The translations under genes were made by a program, and so were the position numbers. The notes below the pieces were generated by a model. That model ran no database searches. It worked only from the letters and a program-made list of their open reading frames with translations, and was not told the origin of the DNA. This document shows positions 12,048 to 23,819 of a stretch of 64,000 nt of DNA, piece by piece. This stretch comes from Hansfordia pulvinata. Its lineage: Eukaryota > Ascomycota > Sordariomycetes > Xylariales. Positions within the stretch are counted from its first letter, which is position 1. Each line of letters opens with the position of its first letter. The stretch covers positions 124,001 through 188,000 of the forward strand of contig BJKQ01000015.1 in assembly GCA_006538405.1 (NCBI GenBank). Reading direction: 5' to 3'.

Positions 12048-13597
12048 CTGTTCATGGCGGCGAGGCGGGCGGCATCCAATAGATTGCAAAGTCATGGACG
12101 CCAGGCGTGTGCCAGGGTATTAAGGGACGGACAGGCGGCCCTGGGACCCTTGCGCGGCGGAGAGACGGCCGTGGGCACCATGCCACAAGGAGATTAGACC
12201 GGGCCGCGAAATCAAGGCACAGCCAGCCTTGAAACCGGGCAGTTCCAAGGTTCTGGTAGGGTAGGGAGGGCCAGCAGCGTGTCTTGCAGGCGAGCGTCGA
12301 GCGAGTTGCCAGCTGGGCGGGCGCGTTGGAGAGACAGGCAGGCCGGAGGGCCCGGGTGGCGCTTGTGTTGCTGAAGCCCCGCCCGCCACCCAGGGTGAGG
12401 TGAAAATGGGGCGTGTGCGTGTCGTCGGGTCGGAGGGAGCCGTGTCTTGGATGGCCGGGGAGAAAGTCTTTCTTAGTGGCAGGTCGGCAGGTCGCGATGT
12501 CGGGTTTTTGGTGTTGAAGGGAAAACGCAGCGTTTGCTCGCGGCGGCAGGACCCAGCAACGCTCTGCGATTGAACCTTCCACCTTGGAAGTGTAGCCCAT
12601 GGGCCGTGCCCCTTCATACATGTTAGGTAGTTATGTCGTCGGTACGTGGTCGGTACATTCCCGACGTCGACCGCATGATTGACCGGCAGGTAGAGCCCGT
12701 ATTGAGACCTTCGAGGTAGGTTCCAGTAAGTTCTTCCATTCCGCCTCGAGTCGGGTTTGCGGTAAAGTACATAACATGTACCCACGAGTACGGAGGCTGA
12801 TTACGTACCTCTCGAGGGTTAGGTATGAAATGGCAGCCACGGGCAACCCGGGCGCCGTCTGCTTCGTGCTTGCCTCTTCTTGTCCGGCCAACGGCCCGGC
12901 ATCGACTGTGTCGCCGCCGATTTCGATGGAAACGCTGCGTCCTGTCTCCCGCTTTTCATCCTGCCCACTCCAAAGACAGAGAAGGGGAACGGCCACTCCA
13001 CAGCGCCGAGCCAGCCATCACCACCAGCGCCCACACACTGCGACCTGCACCAAAGTCACGAACCGACGCGGCGAATCTGCGTCCCGCCCCCGGAGTTGAT
13101 CCCTTCGCATCCACTTCTCAACCGAGGGAATCCCTCTGCCTACTGCAAGACTATCTCGCGCGAAGCTGCTGATGAACCGACGTCTGGCTGCACATCCTCT
13201 TCCGCTGACTGACTGCAAGCCCTGGGCGGCAGTGCAGCGTGAGGGGGTTCGGCGCGCACCCTGGTCTTCGCCCGCTCGACGACCCCTCCCTGGCTCTGAA
13301 ATCGGTCATTCCACTTGATGATCACCCAGCATGCCTCGGCCGTTGCGCATGGCCGGCTTTGCTGCATCGGTATACGGCCGCCGCCATCCCCCTATCCCCT
13401 CCGCCAGATTGCATCGTGGCCCGGGCATGCTCACCGTTGGTATAAGTCTACCACACGACAGCGGGTGACTCAAACGCGAGTCTAGCCCCCCTCCCGTTCT
13501 TCTGTCTCTCTACTGTCGCGTTGCTGCGTGCCAGAAACCTGAAAGCCTCGCAACATCGAAGACGCACAGCCAGAAATCCTTGTTGATCTCCTCACCC

Positions 13598-14597
13598 ATG
13601 GCCAAGGACACCGTGCTCATCACCGGGTGCAGCGAGGGGGGCATTGGCGATGCTTTGGCCCGCGAGTTCCACCGTCGCGGCCTCCGCGTCATCGCCACGG
13701 CGCGGAGCCCGCAAAAGATGGCGCGCCTGCGCAACGCCGGTATCGAGACGCTGCCGCTGGACGTTGTCGACGCCCAATCGATCCGGGAGGCCGTCGACCA
13801 AGTGACCAAGCTGACGGAGGGGCGGCTCACCTACCTGGTTAACAACTCAGGCGTCGGCTACCAGATGCCGCTTGTCGATGCCGACCTGGACGAGGCGCGC
13901 CGCCTGTACGAGGTCAACGTCTGGGGTACACTGAGCGTCATTCAAGCCTTTCTGCCGCTGCTCATCGCCTCGTCCTCCGCGTCCAGCGGCGGTGGCCCGG
14001 CGGCGCGCATCCTCAACATTGGCTCCGTCACCTCGCGCATGTCTGTTCCTTGGCAGGGCGTCTACAACTCAAGCAAGGCCGCCCTTCATATGCTCAACGA
14101 CACGCTGCGGATCGAGCTGGCGCCGCTCGGCGTCGAAGTCCTGCACGTCGTGACGGGCGGCATTCAGACGAATTTCTACGCCAACGCGGTCCGAGTTGAC
14201 CTGCCGACGGGCAGCCCGTACGCTCCTGTCAAGGCGGCCATGGAAGCCGACTTGGCCGGCAGGGGCAGCAAGAAGCACCAGAGCATGACGTCCGACGAGT
14301 ATGCGAGATCTGTCGTCGCCAATGCCCTTCGCCGTCGGCCCACCAAGACGCTTTGGATCGGGGGAACTGCCGGCTTGAGCTGGATGGGCGACCGGTTTCT
14401 CTGGAGCACCATGCGCGACTGGATCATCGGCACCTTTATGTTTCCAAGTAAGTACCCCAAGCCACTTCGAAGGCGTAAGGAGCATCCGAGAGCTGATTCA
14501 CGTCTCGCCAGTGAACCGGTTGCAGAATGAGGTACAACGTCAAAGACTGCAAAGTGACAATACAGCAGCGTTATACGGGACAAACAGGGGTAAATAA
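13598..14597 (+). CDS. short-chain dehydrogenase/reductase, acyl-DHAP reductase type
   Basis: Exon 1 is 13598-14447 and a short second exon is 14512-14597, giving 311 residues; the gtaagt donor and tctcgccag acceptor support the intron. Reading through without splicing would give 310 residues with a basic tail. The classical SDR pattern is complete: the TGCSEGGIG nucleotide-binding loop (residues 9-17), NNSG (82-85), catalytic S143, and YNSSK with Y156 and K160. The TGCSEGGIG form and ATARSPQKM are typical of fungal NADPH-dependent 1-acyldihydroxyacetone-phosphate reductases (Ayr1-like), which act in ether-lipid and phosphatidate synthesis at the ER or lipid droplets. The hydrophobic C-terminal stretch around WIGGTAGLSWMGDRF could contact membrane. 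Exact substrate is inferred; other lipid or secondary-metabolite SDRs share this pattern. Confidence 0.9.
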
Positions 14598-16460
14598 TGC
14601 AGTAACTGAGACCAAGCACCACAGGAAACTGTGCCTGTAACCATCTGCATTTATAAGCAACGATCCAAATTAGGATGCAGCAAGGAAAACCACAGCCTAT
14701 ATGATGAAGATTCACACTCGCGGACTTGATAAGTTTTGTATCATATATTGTTGATGCTTCTCTTAGTTTCTCAGCTGTCCAATGCTTCAACCTTGCTTCG
14801 GTACCGAGGTATGTATGAGCCGCAATCTCACTCGTCCTGGACGAATCTGCAGAGATAATGAGCACAGTATCAAGGCACTGCCTAAAACCCAGCCGCTAAT
14901 GTTTCTGCACCGAAGCCAGCATCAACACTCGCGGACCCAAGGCGTATCCTCGATGTTGACCACTCATTTGAGATATCATCTCGTCGTTTCCCCGGTGGCT
15001 TTCGCCATTCGTCGCCGTTAGAACCTGCTGTCAAGTTCCTGGAAGGCCAAGTGGAGATTGGATGAGAATAAATGATGAAAAAAAGACATAAACATTGATC
15101 CATCGATGAGCCTCCGGCAAAGCAAACCATTGTCGCTCGAATGGTAAACCTGGGTCAGTATCAGTACCCCACGTGAAGACAGGTCCGACAATGGTGATTG
15201 GATGCTCACACGGTACCAAGTTTTACAGGGAGCTAATTCGATGAATCGCATTCTGGGCTCACATATTATCGCTCGTCTCAGCCGGTCGCACCCAGCCCAG
15301 TCCGGATTGCCATACTGTTCTATTGAGGCCATTGTCAAATATATAGACCCTCGCTGTAGGAGTGGTCTAGGAGGCAGCTCTATCATCTCTACCTATATTA
15401 TCGGTATCATTGTAGGTTCTTCACCTTCTTCATGATTAAAGCCGTTTACTGACTTCGCTCAGCCGCTCAGAACCGACGCGAATTTGCGAGGCCAGATCCA
15501 CGTCAATCGTGGACGGAGCTAACCACAGGCTTACACCCTGCCATCCCAAGTCTAATCGGCTGCCAAGATACCGTCCAGTCGAGTCTCGCCCGCCTCTGGA
15601 CCACCTGAACGAGATGGCACACCCTCCTGCGATTTGGATATGCGTGGTGCTCGACCGGCATGCACGGATCTGCAAGGCTTTACACAGATCCTGACGAGTG
15701 ATGCAGTCTTAGCCTCCGAAAGTGCAAGATCAACGCCGCCTCCAAGTCAGGCTGTCGCTGAGAAGCCCGCTCCATGCAGCATATTGCTACTGCGCAGCCA
15801 CACCAGGCTCCCACCCGCAGGATGACACGTCATTCCGGGCCGTGAGGTATGTGCATCAGGAGCCGTGTACGGAACAAGGCTTCTGAATCTGTTTGCAAAT
15901 GATGGCAGGGTCATGAACAATCGGTAATACCGCACCGATCGATGGGCGTCGGGCCCTAACACGCAGAGGCATGGAGGGCAGCGCACTCGAAAACACCCCA
16001 ATAAGTGCATTGTCTGTCGAATGCACAGTATTCTCAGCTGGTAGCTGCCAGCGTCTATGTGAGGGCGGCTCGTCGTGCCAGGCGGAAACCAGGTCGCCTA
16101 TCATATCTGGTGTTTTCGACTGGGGCTGTCGCCTGGTATTGCATGACAGGGCTCGCCGATGCATTTACAGACTAGGCGTGACTCGAGTGCTCTCGCCCTC
16201 TCACTTTCTTGTGCGCTGCTTCGTTCTTTTCCGAAGACAGCCCACCCTTTGGGCGGATGCGACCGATTTCCTTGACGACCGTCAAAGTCCGAGTATAAAA
16301 CCGTCGCCACACACGACAGAGAGGCCAGCCTGCAGCCTACATTTCACTCCACGATATCGGACCACATCACAACCTGGTCATCGTGGGCTAATAGCCAGCA
16401 GGAAAGTCGAATTGTCAAAGCTTTGCCAGCGGCCCCAACTCACCTGCTCGGCCGGTTGAC
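14598..16460. other. intergenic region upstream of the NLR gene, no gene recognised
   Basis: I searched this stretch for a HeLo-domain or other effector partner of the adjacent NLR and found none on either strand. The frames present are short and have no recognisable motif. A TATA-like word sits near the right end (see separate entry). Confidence 0.45.
16294..16300 (+). promoter_or_regulatory. TATA-like box of the NLR gene
   Basis: A perfect TATAAAA lies about 160 bp upstream of the NLR start codon, a suitable distance for a fungal core promoter. Position and match are seen; function is inferred. Confidence 0.4.
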
Positions 16461-19400
16461 ATGGCGCTCTTCAACAACATCTCTGACTCGATCAACGGCA
16501 AGAATGTGTTCGTGGGAAATAGCTTTTTTGGCAATTTGCAATTCACCAGCCGTCATTCTTCGCTGACTGCTATCGACAAAGCCTTTGAGGAAGTTTTGCC
16601 TCAGCTCCAGAAGGAACGCATTGCGCAAGCCGCATTCGGCTCCCACGATATGCAGTATCTTGACCTGTGTGGGAAAGGAACCAGAGACAAACTACTGGCC
16701 AGGATCCAGCAGTGGGCTCGTGACCCAAGCCCCGCCTCCACCATTTTCTGGCTCTCAGGAAAAGCCGGGACAGGAAAATCGACCATCTGCCGCACAGTCG
16801 CAGCGTCTGCGCCAGAGCTGACTGCAAGCTATTTCTTCAAGAAGAACGGCGGCGACAGAGGCAAGGCAAGAAAGCTGATCAGCACGCTTGCCTACCAGCT
16901 GCTGGTGAAGCACCGGGAACTGGCGCCCCACGTTCAGCGGGCGCTTGTGGACGATCCTGAGATACTCGAGAAGAATTTCAGCGATCAATTCGAAAAGTTG
17001 ATCCTGGATCCCGTCAGAGAGTGCGCCGCCACCTCGAAAGTGCAGATGCTTTTCATCGTGGATGCACTGAATGAGTGTGACAAGCTGGCCGATATTGCCC
17101 GCATTGTCACGCTGTTCTCAGAGGCCAGAACCAAGTCGCCTAATATGCGTTTCCTCATGAGCAGCATCCCGGAGGGCGAGATGTGCAGCATTTTCAGCAA
17201 GATCGAATTCATACAGGGGGAGCCACGCGTCGAGATTCCCGACGAGATTGAAAGCTTCCTCCGAATGCAGCTGCGGAAGGTGAGAGAAGATTTCCAGCTC
17301 GGGGACAATTGGCCTGGAGATGACCGATTCGAGAGGTTGGCGGCACTGACAGACGGGCTGTTTGTGTCTGCCTCCACGCTTTGTCTATTTCTGAAGGAGT
17401 CTGGCCAAGGTGGCCCCGACGAGACATTGTCGCGCCTGTTCGAAGCCCACTCCGGACGTGCCACTCTGGGCGAGACTTATCGCACCATACTCGACTACCG
17501 GCGCAGCCGCTTCGATGGTTCCGGCGACGCATGGGAAAGGATACACACGGAGCGTCAAGAGATCATCCAGTCGATTGTCGTCCTCTTCCAGTCACTCCCA
17601 ATTAAGCCCCTGGGGATTCTCCTCGGCAAAAGTCCCGTCAGAATCAGCAATAGGCTGGATTCGCTGCATTCTTTGATATGCGTCCCGAGATGGACACAAG
17701 GCCAGTCACCAATCCAAATACGCCACGACTCTTTCCGGGATTACCTCCTCGAAGATCAATGCACAGACAGCCCATACTGGATTGACAAAGCTCAAGCGCA
17801 CCAGCACATCGCCAATCGGTGCTTGGAGGTCATGGATAAGCTTCTTCGACAAGATCTGGCCAATCTGAAATGGCCGGGAGTGAAGCGCGCATCGTTGGAA
17901 GAAATGGCCGAGGCTGCTGATCAAGCGGGCGAAGAATCGCCCGTCCGGAAAGCAGTGCCGCTCGAGCTCGAATATGCATGCCAGTACTGGGTATCGCACG
18001 TCAAGCAAGCAAAGAAAGCGCTGCGAGATGGAGAGAAACCGCACGCATTCCTAGAATCCCATCTCCTTCATTGGGTGGAAGCTCTGAGCTTGTTAGGAAG
18101 GCTTCCGGAAGCAGTTGACGCGATCCGTATCCTTCAATCATCGTTGCAGGTGAGTTGCGGTGTGTTGCGACTGGACCGGAAGACATCTTTTCTAGAAAGC
18201 TGACCTCTCTCGCAGCCTGAGTCCAGCACAGCCCTTGAGAGTCTTCTGGATGACTCGATGCGCTTTGTGCTGTTATGCGCGCCAGCCATCAACGAGGCGC
18301 CCCTGCAGATATATTCCTCGGCCCTTTGCTTTTGCCCAATGAAAGTCAGAGACAGGTTCCAGTCCTCACTTCCAAAGTGGCTATCATTGCTTCCTGAGGC
18401 TGACTGTGACTGGAGCCCCTGCTTTCAGACCTTGGAAAGTCATGCAGAGGACTCAGTGCGTGATGCCAAGTTCTCGCCCGATGGGCCTACGTAACCGCCG
18501 CCTCCAGGGCCGGCACTATCCAGGCCTGGTCGACCTCAACGGGTCTCTGTGAGCACATCTTTCAAGGTCATGGCGGTCCTGTAAATTCTATCACGGTCTC
18601 TGAAGATAGCAGGATGGTGGCTTCGGGCTCACACGATGGCCATGTGCGGATTTGGTCTTTATCGTCTGGTCTTTGCGAAAAGGTTTTCCAAGGCCTCGGA
18701 AGCCCGATAGTCTCCGTTACGTTCTCAGAGGACGACGCTGAGCTCACTGCGGTTTTCAGAAACAGGAGGATCCAGGTGTGGGAAGTTTCCACCGGGAGCT
18801 GCAAGAAGACGACGGAAAGCGAAGGCAGCCCGGCAGAAGCCGTGTCATTCTGGCCTGGAGGCAGAGAGGTTGCCATGAGTTCTCTCGATGGGATCGACCT
18901 CTACAGCACCGAGTCCGGGCACATCAGAAAATTCCAGAAAGGGCATGATGACCGCGTCACGTGCATGGTCCACTCTCCTGACGGGACTCGAGTCGCCTCG
19001 GCTTCGCACGACAAGGCAGTGCGAATTTGGTCACCCTCGGACGGCTCTTGTCGACACACCCTTTGCGGCCACGGAGACTCGGTCCTCGCGGTTGCATTCA
19101 GTCCGGATGGTGAGACACTGGCATCTGCATCGCGCGATCGGACTGTTCATATATGGGACACCTTGGCAGGAGGAGTGCATCACGTTCTTCGGGGACATCA
19201 CGACCGGGTGCTCGCGGTGTCTATCTCAAACGATGGTAAAATGGCGGCATCCTCTTCCGACGACGGCACCGCAAGGCTGTGGTCTATGCTGACAGGATGC
19301 TGTGAGAAAGTCCTCAGGGGACACAACGGACCGGTTGGTAGCATATCATTCTCCCGTGATTGCCAGAGGGTCGCTTCAGCATCCCAAGACAGCACGGTTC

Positions 19401-20082
19401 GATTATGGGACACACTGTCTCGACCTCCGTCAACCCCGAGGCCCATGCCATTCAAGATTCCAAGTGGCTTCGACAGGGGAAGCGCCGTATCATCCGGTCT
19501 CAACACCACGAAGAGTATAACAAGGCCCACCCCGGTTGTGTGAAAGCGATTTCGATCTCACCGGATGAGCATTACGTTGCGACGGCTTCAACTCACGACA
19601 ATACAGTGTGGGTCTGGTCGACCACGAGGGGCCACTTCAAGCACTCTTTCAGCGCGTGCCAGGAACACGAGCGAATCGAGAGTCTTCATTTCGATCCCAG
19701 CAGCAGGAAGATCTTGGCGGGATCAGATGACGCGATGGTCCGGCTCTACGCCATACCGTCGTACAAGAATGAGACTGAAATCAGGGGAGCGGGCCGCAAC
19801 GTCATCTACTCCCCCGAGAGGCGAAGGCTGGAGTTCCGAAGAGCTGTCACGAGAATGTTCCAGGACGAAGAGCAGGGCAATGGCGCTGCTGGTCTCAGCG
19901 TACGCGAGCGATGGATCACGTGGAATGGTAGAGAGCTACTGTGGCTGCCAAAGGAGGCCAGAACAGACGAGCAGGGCGAGTTTGATGTCACGGGAACAAC
20001 GATTGCGATCGGATGTGCCACCGGCAAGGTGCTGATATTCCGGTTCAACCTCAAGGAGCTACCAGGCTGTCCTCCAGCTTAG
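16461..20082 (+). CDS. NACHT-WD40 NOD-like receptor with N-terminal amyloid-like motif, two frameshifts
   Basis: Exon 1 is 16461-18149 and exon 2 is 18216-20082 (intron gtgagt...cgcag). The N-terminus (residues 4-28) carries NGKNVFVGNSFFGNLQF, resembling the V-x-[IV]-G-N-x-[FY]-G core of HET-s-related amyloid motifs used by NWD2-type receptors. A NACHT ATPase follows, with Walker A GKAGTGKST (100-108) and Walker B LFIVDALNEC (197-206). The C-terminus has about ten WD40 blades ending RIW, HIW, RLW or VW, then a non-repeat tail. Two -1 shifts break the frame: near 18483-18490, where a lost G would convert GPT-stop into DGAYVTAAS, and between 19360 and 19543, plausibly near 19425. Allowing for both, the length is about 1185 residues. 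Fungal NLRs of this build sense non-self and trigger regulated cell death; that role is inferred from the family. The shifts may be assembly errors. Confidence 0.85.
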
Positions 20083-23000
20083 CCGATGTGTCTGACGACC
20101 TGGGTATATTCGATACCATGAGCCTCGCTTGAACCGGGGATATCCCGTCCTCTTCATCATCATCATCATTATCGTCATCGTCACCAAACGATTTTACCCT
20201 CCGCCGCCGCAACGACTAAGCGACGCGGTAGCAGCGACGTTGCGCCGTCTTAAAACAGTTCCTGAACGATCTTTCGAGATGTAGTCCGATTCTTCGCCCT
20301 CGTTGTCGACGTCATCAGCCCTGCCCTGAGTGCTGACCCGACTGTGTCTGCGGTCAGCATGTTCTCCTTGACCTACCTACCTACGTTGGGACTCTCAGTC
20401 GTCTGCGGGATCGATCGCCATAACTACGAAGTATAGACCCGGTTATGTGTGCTGACTACTAATGATCCGTTGCTGTTTGTTCCTGGCAAAGCGCAGTCTC
20501 AACCGGAGCGTCGTTGGCGCTCTCTCCTCTCCTCGATCGGAGCCTGGACCCGTCTCTTCCAAACCTCGGCTTTCCGGACTCCACCTCCTCTTCGATACCG
20601 GCAAACCGGGAGGGAGTGGCAGCAGCCCGACTCGCAGTTCAGTTGCGTGTTTGTTCTTTCCGCCCATGCCCCCCAGTATGGATCGCAAAGTCAAGACCCA
20701 ACACAGGGCGGGCAACCAGAAGCTCGGCGAGACGAGACAAGTCGAGTCGCAACGGGTGCCCTTCCATTGCCGCCCGTTGAGAAACGCGCGACAGCACTAC
20801 CTACGCACGGGTCTGTCTGCTCACCGGGGGCCCTGGGAAGCATTCAGACGCCTCTCGCCGCCGGCCGGGGATCCGACACAACGATTTGCTAATCCCAACA
20901 GCGACTTTGTTACCCCCTGACTAAAGGGCAAAGAGTCCCTGTAATGGTATGATAAACCCCGGGCGACATGGCTCTGGCCATCAGGCTCAGTTCCGGCTTT
21001 ACGAATCGAGATCGAGGGATGGCAGACGTAGGAGAGGCCAACCCGGAGAGACGGAGGAGAGCTGCAGAGCACACGGCGGAATCTCGCCTCGCAAGGTCGT
21101 GGCCACGGCGGGCCCGGGGACCAAGATGCCATTGCGGTAGACCCCGCGTTCGGGCCCGAGAGCTCGGGGTCGGCCGTGAATCCAACATTACCGGGGGGGT
21201 GGGCGCGAAGAGGAGAGAGAGGGAGTCTGCCCCCTGGTTGCGACCGGTATTGAAAAGCGGCTTTTGGGGAGTTTGTGACAATCACATTGTTCACTCATCC
21301 CGGCCCGGAGAAGCATCCCCATACCGAGCTCACAATGTTGCACGCAGAGCACACTCTCCCCTCACTCCCGCCCCTCGAGACCAAGACCCGCGTTCTCCGC
21401 TGACGACGGCCACGCCCCGCCGGTGATATTCTCAGCATAGAGAGGGAGAGAAATCGCAAGGGAGCGAGGCAAAGCTGAGGAGTCGAGTCCCGGCCGTCGA
21501 CGAGTACCCGTATTGTCCAAACGGGGATGGTGAGCAAGAGGTCTCTCCCCGTGCTCTGGCCTGAGCTGGCCTGGCCTGGCCTGGCCTGCCCTATCACTGT
21601 GTTCTGACAGGGTCAGAATGCGCCCCCCCCTTGCCATGTGCGCCGCGTGAAACAGGTCCCTTTTCCCCCTGACCCTGACCCTGACCCCGCGGCTTTCTCG
21701 GGGATGAAAAGGACAGAGGTGGTGGCGTGAGCTACGGGGACACGGGCGCAGTTGGGCAATTGTCCCTCTCGCGGGTCGGGTGGACTTGTCTTGCCGGAGT
21801 GGCCATTTCTCTCTGTCTCTCTTTCGGAGAGCACCCTACCCCCTCTCATCTCTCCAGCTGGAGGACAAGGATTGGAATTTTTGGGAGAGGGGCAAACGCT
21901 ATGGCTCCTCGCCCGCCACACGTGACATGGTACGCCCTGACCACAAGGCTTTGTCTGGAGGCGAGATCCGCAGTCCTCAGACGATTCCCGGGGCCAGAGT
22001 GCCGGATATGGGGGCAGGGGCAGATAGAAGAGAAGCAGGGGGGGGGCTGCCATGACTCTAACAAGAATCCCAGTCTTCCATACTCGTACCACTGTGAAAA
22101 TCACCTCCAAGGCCCTTGACAAAAACACTGCCCCTGCCAGGGTTCTGTTCTTCTTTCCCCCCTCCCTCTCTCCCATTCTTGTCATTGCCGATGAACCCTG
22201 AACCCAGCCCAACCCCGGTAACCCGCCTCCGCTATTCTCCAGTCTCGGCGCACAAGGGGAAGGATCTGGCGGCGGCTTACTCGTAGACTAGAGCGCACCG
22301 CTGCGTCTGGGAGTGGCTCACTCAATCAGTGCACAACATACACCCTCGTACCTTCTGAGCAATGACGGCCCGTGTGTCACAATGGCTGTCATCTTTCTGG
22401 TCCGCCACGGCGACAGTCGGGGGAGGGGGGGAATCCTGCCGATGTCGACACGTGCCACGCCGCCGCGGAGAATTCCTTTGGTAGCTTTTTGAGCGCGCCA
22501 GAGGCAAAGCAAAGGGGAACCAGACCAGGGGCCACTCACAAGCGAGGCTCAACAAACCACAGGCGCGCCAAGGCACCCAAGGCACCCAGCCCGGCATTGG
22601 TCAAGGCGGCCAAGTCTGCACTCTCACGAGTACATACGGACAGATGCGAGCATGGTCACAGGAAGCCGGGGCTCCGTCTGTGGCATGACGACGGGGACCA
22701 TGTGAGTAAGATTGCCAGCTCACCGTTGCAAGCTCCTCCACGTCCCCGGGCGCCCGCTCTGCGATCCCTCTCAACCGCGATACCCCCGGCAACCGAGCCC
22801 ATCCCAGCTCATTCTGAACTCGGACACGACACATGATAGTGGTAGATCTGAACAGGCCAGCCCTGAGAGGCGGGATTGGGGACAGGGCTGCCATGGGGCG
22901 GGGGGCTCCGTCAACCGTACGTACGCACCCAAGTCAGCCTGCCACACGAGTGCTCGTTACAAAACGCTCATGGGGGTGCGGGAGAACGGCTGACACACGC

Positions 23001-23608
23001 GCGCAAACCACGCCTGCACAGTTCGTTATTACCAGGCTCATCAGGATCCAAGGTGAGTTGCAGTGTTGGCCACCAATCTGGATCCATTCGGAGACTCACG
23101 TCAGAGAGCAAGGGACGTGGGCTTGGACAGGCTTTCCTCCGCAGGAGCTGCGTGCCGACTGCCGGCCTCTTCGCCCCCCCATGCCGCTCTGCAGGATTGT
23201 AGGGGCGCATGACAGCCCTATCCGGTCATATTTGCTTCCTGTATGGGCGGCTGTCCGAGCCTGGCACGGCCAAGCCTTGGGCTGCTCCTGGGCGTATCTT
23301 GGACCTTGGCAGCCAAGACAACTCCCACCAGGCAGCCGCACAAATTACCTAAGTCGTTAGGTAAACTTGCCGCTGCGATGGCCACAAGTGCACATGGCAG
23401 TGCTCGGTGACGGTAGGGAGGAGTCCTTTTTCAGTTCGCGGAGAATCCGCCTCTGACCCGACACACCCTTTGCTGAGCCCTCATCTTTCGTCTGACAGGT
23501 ACAGGACGTGTGCTTGCTGGTACGACGTACAAAAAAGATGCCCGACGCAGGTCGGAGGGATGGGTCGGAGGGATGGTCCTGGGTGGCAAAGCCATGTTCT
23601 AAGGGATG

Positions 23609-23623
23609 CCCCCCCCCCCCCCC
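23609..23623. repeat. homopolymer C15
   Basis: An uninterrupted run of about 15 C followed by GGGG; its exact length is unreliable in any assembly. Confidence 0.85.
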
Positions 23624-23784
23624 GGGGTCCAGGGCGTCCAGGGCTGTGACCAAAGACGGAGAGCCACTTGCCTCGTCTGAATGTGTTTTGTCAAGAGACC
23701 GACGCTCGACAGACAGAATAGTAGCGCTGCTCTGCGAGACGTCCAAACTTGGAGTTCCGCCGTCTTGTCGGCTGTTTTTCGTGG

Positions 23785-23817
<33 letters not shown>
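23785..23817. repeat. TG dinucleotide microsatellite
   Basis: A perfect (TG)16 tract in non-coding DNA, able in principle to adopt Z-DNA. Confidence 0.95.

Positions 23818-23819
<2 letters not shown>

Larger units (their letters stand above)
11578..13597. other. intergenic region between divergent hydrolase and SDR genes
   Basis: A divergent spacer carrying both promoters. It contains a short GACAG tandem (11871-11890) and GGTCCAC repeats (12012-12047). The 12.8-13.5 kb part is C- and CT-rich, as expected for a fungal 5' leader, and a TATAAG word lies near 13440, about 155 bp before the SDR start. No coding region was recognised; the frames present are short and mutually overlapping. Confidence 0.45.

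Noticed and set aside
19360..19543. A small intron instead of a second frameshift in the NLR
   Set aside because: No convincing GT-AG pair with a branch site joins the two frames here, although a short unusual intron cannot be fully excluded without transcripts.
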